From an uncultured Clostridia bacterium (GTDB taxonomy: Bacteria > Bacillota > Clostridia > Oscillospirales > Ruminococcaceae), in contig CANAQK010000010.1 in assembly GCA_947363605.1 (NCBI GenBank), positions 1 to 43,847 on the forward strand: DNA of 43,847 bases, given 5' to 3'. The position numbers and the translations under genes are program-made. The notes beneath the pieces were generated by a model, which was not told the DNA's origin, made no database searches, and saw only the letters and a program-made list of their open reading frames with translations. Positions 42,930 to 43,847 of the stretch are shown one piece after another. Each line of letters begins with the position of its first letter. The stretch's first letter is position 1.

Positions 42930-43754
42930 TTACCTCACTCCCCAACTGATAAAATGCCCGGTTTTTTCCTGCTCCTCCGGCGGTTTCCTATAATCGCCGT
43001 ACATATGGGACAGCAATTCGTGCCATCCGGCCGGCGCAGGATAACTTTCTCCTTCAAATTCCAGCTGTACACAGCTGGCAAACCACTCCTTCCGATAGGC
43101 TTCCCGGGGGTACCCATGTGCGCCGCCGACGGTGCAGAAACGCCCTCCCCAGGAGCAAAGCCAGCGCAACCCTTCCCGCAGGCAAGCCAGCAGCGGTTTC
43201 GGGCAGCGCTTCAGCAGAGCAAACAGCATCCGCATCTGCCTTTTGGAATAGCCGCAGCTAAAACTGGGGTTCACCTTGGCCATCAGGGCGCAGTTCAGCA
43301 ATTCAATCCCCTTGAAGAACAGCTTCCCTCCGAGTTCGCTGCGCGGGCACCGGTCCAGCGGGAAAATATCAATGTAAATCCCCTTGTCCATCTGGACGCC
43401 GATGAGGCTTTCCTCGCAGACTTCGGTATTTTTCCGGCGTATTTTCGCAAAGTAGAACGGGTAATCCGGCTCGGTTCGATGATCCTGGAAGAAAAACTGC
43501 CCATCCAAATGTTTCCGGCAAATTTTCCGAAGCCGGTTATAGTCCTTCCTTGGCATGGCAACATCGATATCGTCATCCCAGGGGATAAACCCCTGATGCC
43601 GGACTGCCCCCAGCAGGGTCCCCGCTGTGATAAAATAAGCCAGATGATATTTTTTGCAGATTTCAGAAAACCTGTTCAGGATCCCAAGCTCAATCTGCTG
43701 CAGCTTCCGGATATCGGGCTCCGGGAGAGGTATTGCTGCAAGCTGCTCTGTCAT
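42930..43754 (-). CDS. licD: LicD-family phosphotransferase
   Basis: 274 residues. ATG 43754 is six nt after AAGGG. The LicD domain is recognised by TAGTLLGAVRHQGFIPWDDD (the Gly-rich nucleotide site and the DDD metal-binding cluster), DIDVAMPRKDY and YIDIFPLD. The family attaches phosphocholine to teichoic acid and capsule, or phosphorylates sugars in cell surface polymers. It is the most upstream complete gene of this cluster; 5 nt separate it from tagD. The donor (phosphocholine or other) cannot be read from the sequence, and no licA/licC genes are seen. Confidence 0.9.
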   Translation of the reverse strand: MTEQLAAIPLPEPDIRKLQQIELGILNRFSEICKKYHLAYFITAGTLLGAVRHQGFIPWDDDIDVAMPRKDYNRLRKICRKHLDGQFFFQDHRTEPDYPFYFAKIRRKNTEVCEESLIGVQMDKGIYIDIFPLDRCPRSELGGKLFFKGIELLNCALMAKVNPSFSCGYSKRQMRMLFALLKRCPKPLLACLREGLRWLCSWGGRFCTVGGAHGYPREAYRKEWFASCVQLEFEGESYPAPAGWHELLSHMYGDYRKPPEEQEKTGHFISWGVR

Positions 43755-43776
43755 AACTGCCCTTCTCCTTATCTAT

Positions 43777-43847
43777 TCATAATGTTCTTCCGTGCGTCAG
43801 CTTGTATAACCGCCCAATCAGGCTGGCCGCCCGAAAGGCCCATCCCG
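43777..43847 (-). CDS. Possible 3' end of an upstream gene (about 22 codons)
   Basis: One minus-strand frame from the right edge ends at TGA (43777-43779) and encodes Gly-Trp-Ala-Phe-Arg-Ala-Ala-Ser-Leu-Ile-Gly-Arg-Leu-Tyr-Lys-Leu and a basic end, as at the C-terminus of many glycosyltransferases. A second frame is open further but composes poorly. The fragment is too short to name. Confidence 0.35.
   Translation of the reverse strand, partial: GWAFRAASLIGRLYKLTHGRTL

Overview
The window looks like a chromosomal piece of a spore-forming, moderately GC-rich member of the Clostridia, probably Oscillospiraceae/Ruminococcaceae-like. This rests on gene content only: SpoIVFA/SpoIVFB-like genes, a dcw cluster headed by mraZ, a PASTA-bearing class B PBP, a MurE with the meso-DAP motif DNPR, and gut-Clostridia-type families (DHHW, DUF4358, DUF2304, LicD). 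No RNA gene, CRISPR array or intact transposase was seen.

Layout. 1-2900 (+ strand): the end of an M23 SpoIVFA-like gene overlapping a SpoIVFB-like M50 protease, then pgi and a small P-loop protein. 3000-7500 (- strand): a DHHW/MBOAT pair that probably acylates an exported glycan, a DUF4358 lipoprotein and corA. 7900-23150 (- strand): the division and wall cluster mraZ-rsmH-ftsL-pbpB-murE-murF-mraY-ftsW-murG-murA-divIB-ftsZ. A consensus promoter followed by three MraZ boxes spaced exactly 10 bp apart drives it, and ftsZ has its own promoter. murB, murC, murD and ftsA are absent from the cluster. 23700-27600 (- strand): a CoA-disulfide-reductase/rhodanese fusion and a clan-A-like glycoside hydrolase behind a perfect consensus promoter. 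27989-43847 (- strand): a surface polysaccharide / teichoic-acid-like cluster that continues beyond the right edge.

In the polysaccharide cluster, LicD, TagD and a TagF-like/GT4 fusion point to a glycerol-phosphate-decorated polymer. A GT-C-like membrane protein, two DPM1-like GT2 enzymes each paired with a DUF2304 protein, and a small EamA/SMR-type protein look like a polyprenyl-phosphate-sugar glycosylation module. ManC, Gmd, a ColD-like enzyme whose PLP lysine is replaced by histidine, and an Fcl/ColC-like epimerase-reductase fit synthesis of GDP-L-colitose, a 3,6-dideoxyhexose. Many of these genes overlap by ATGA or TAATG, so they are probably translated as one coupled operon.

The intergenic DNA is rich in small non-autonomous repeats: a TA-flanked element (three copies, one nested in another repeat, with an empty site elsewhere in the window), a 128-130 bp triple-hairpin element (two copies), a 167 bp element with terminal inverted repeats, and several double-palindrome units, one of them read in frame inside a glycosyltransferase gene. 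These elements, an 11-base G tract in a DUF2304 gene and the base-composition break inside the fcl-like gene are the most unusual signals here.
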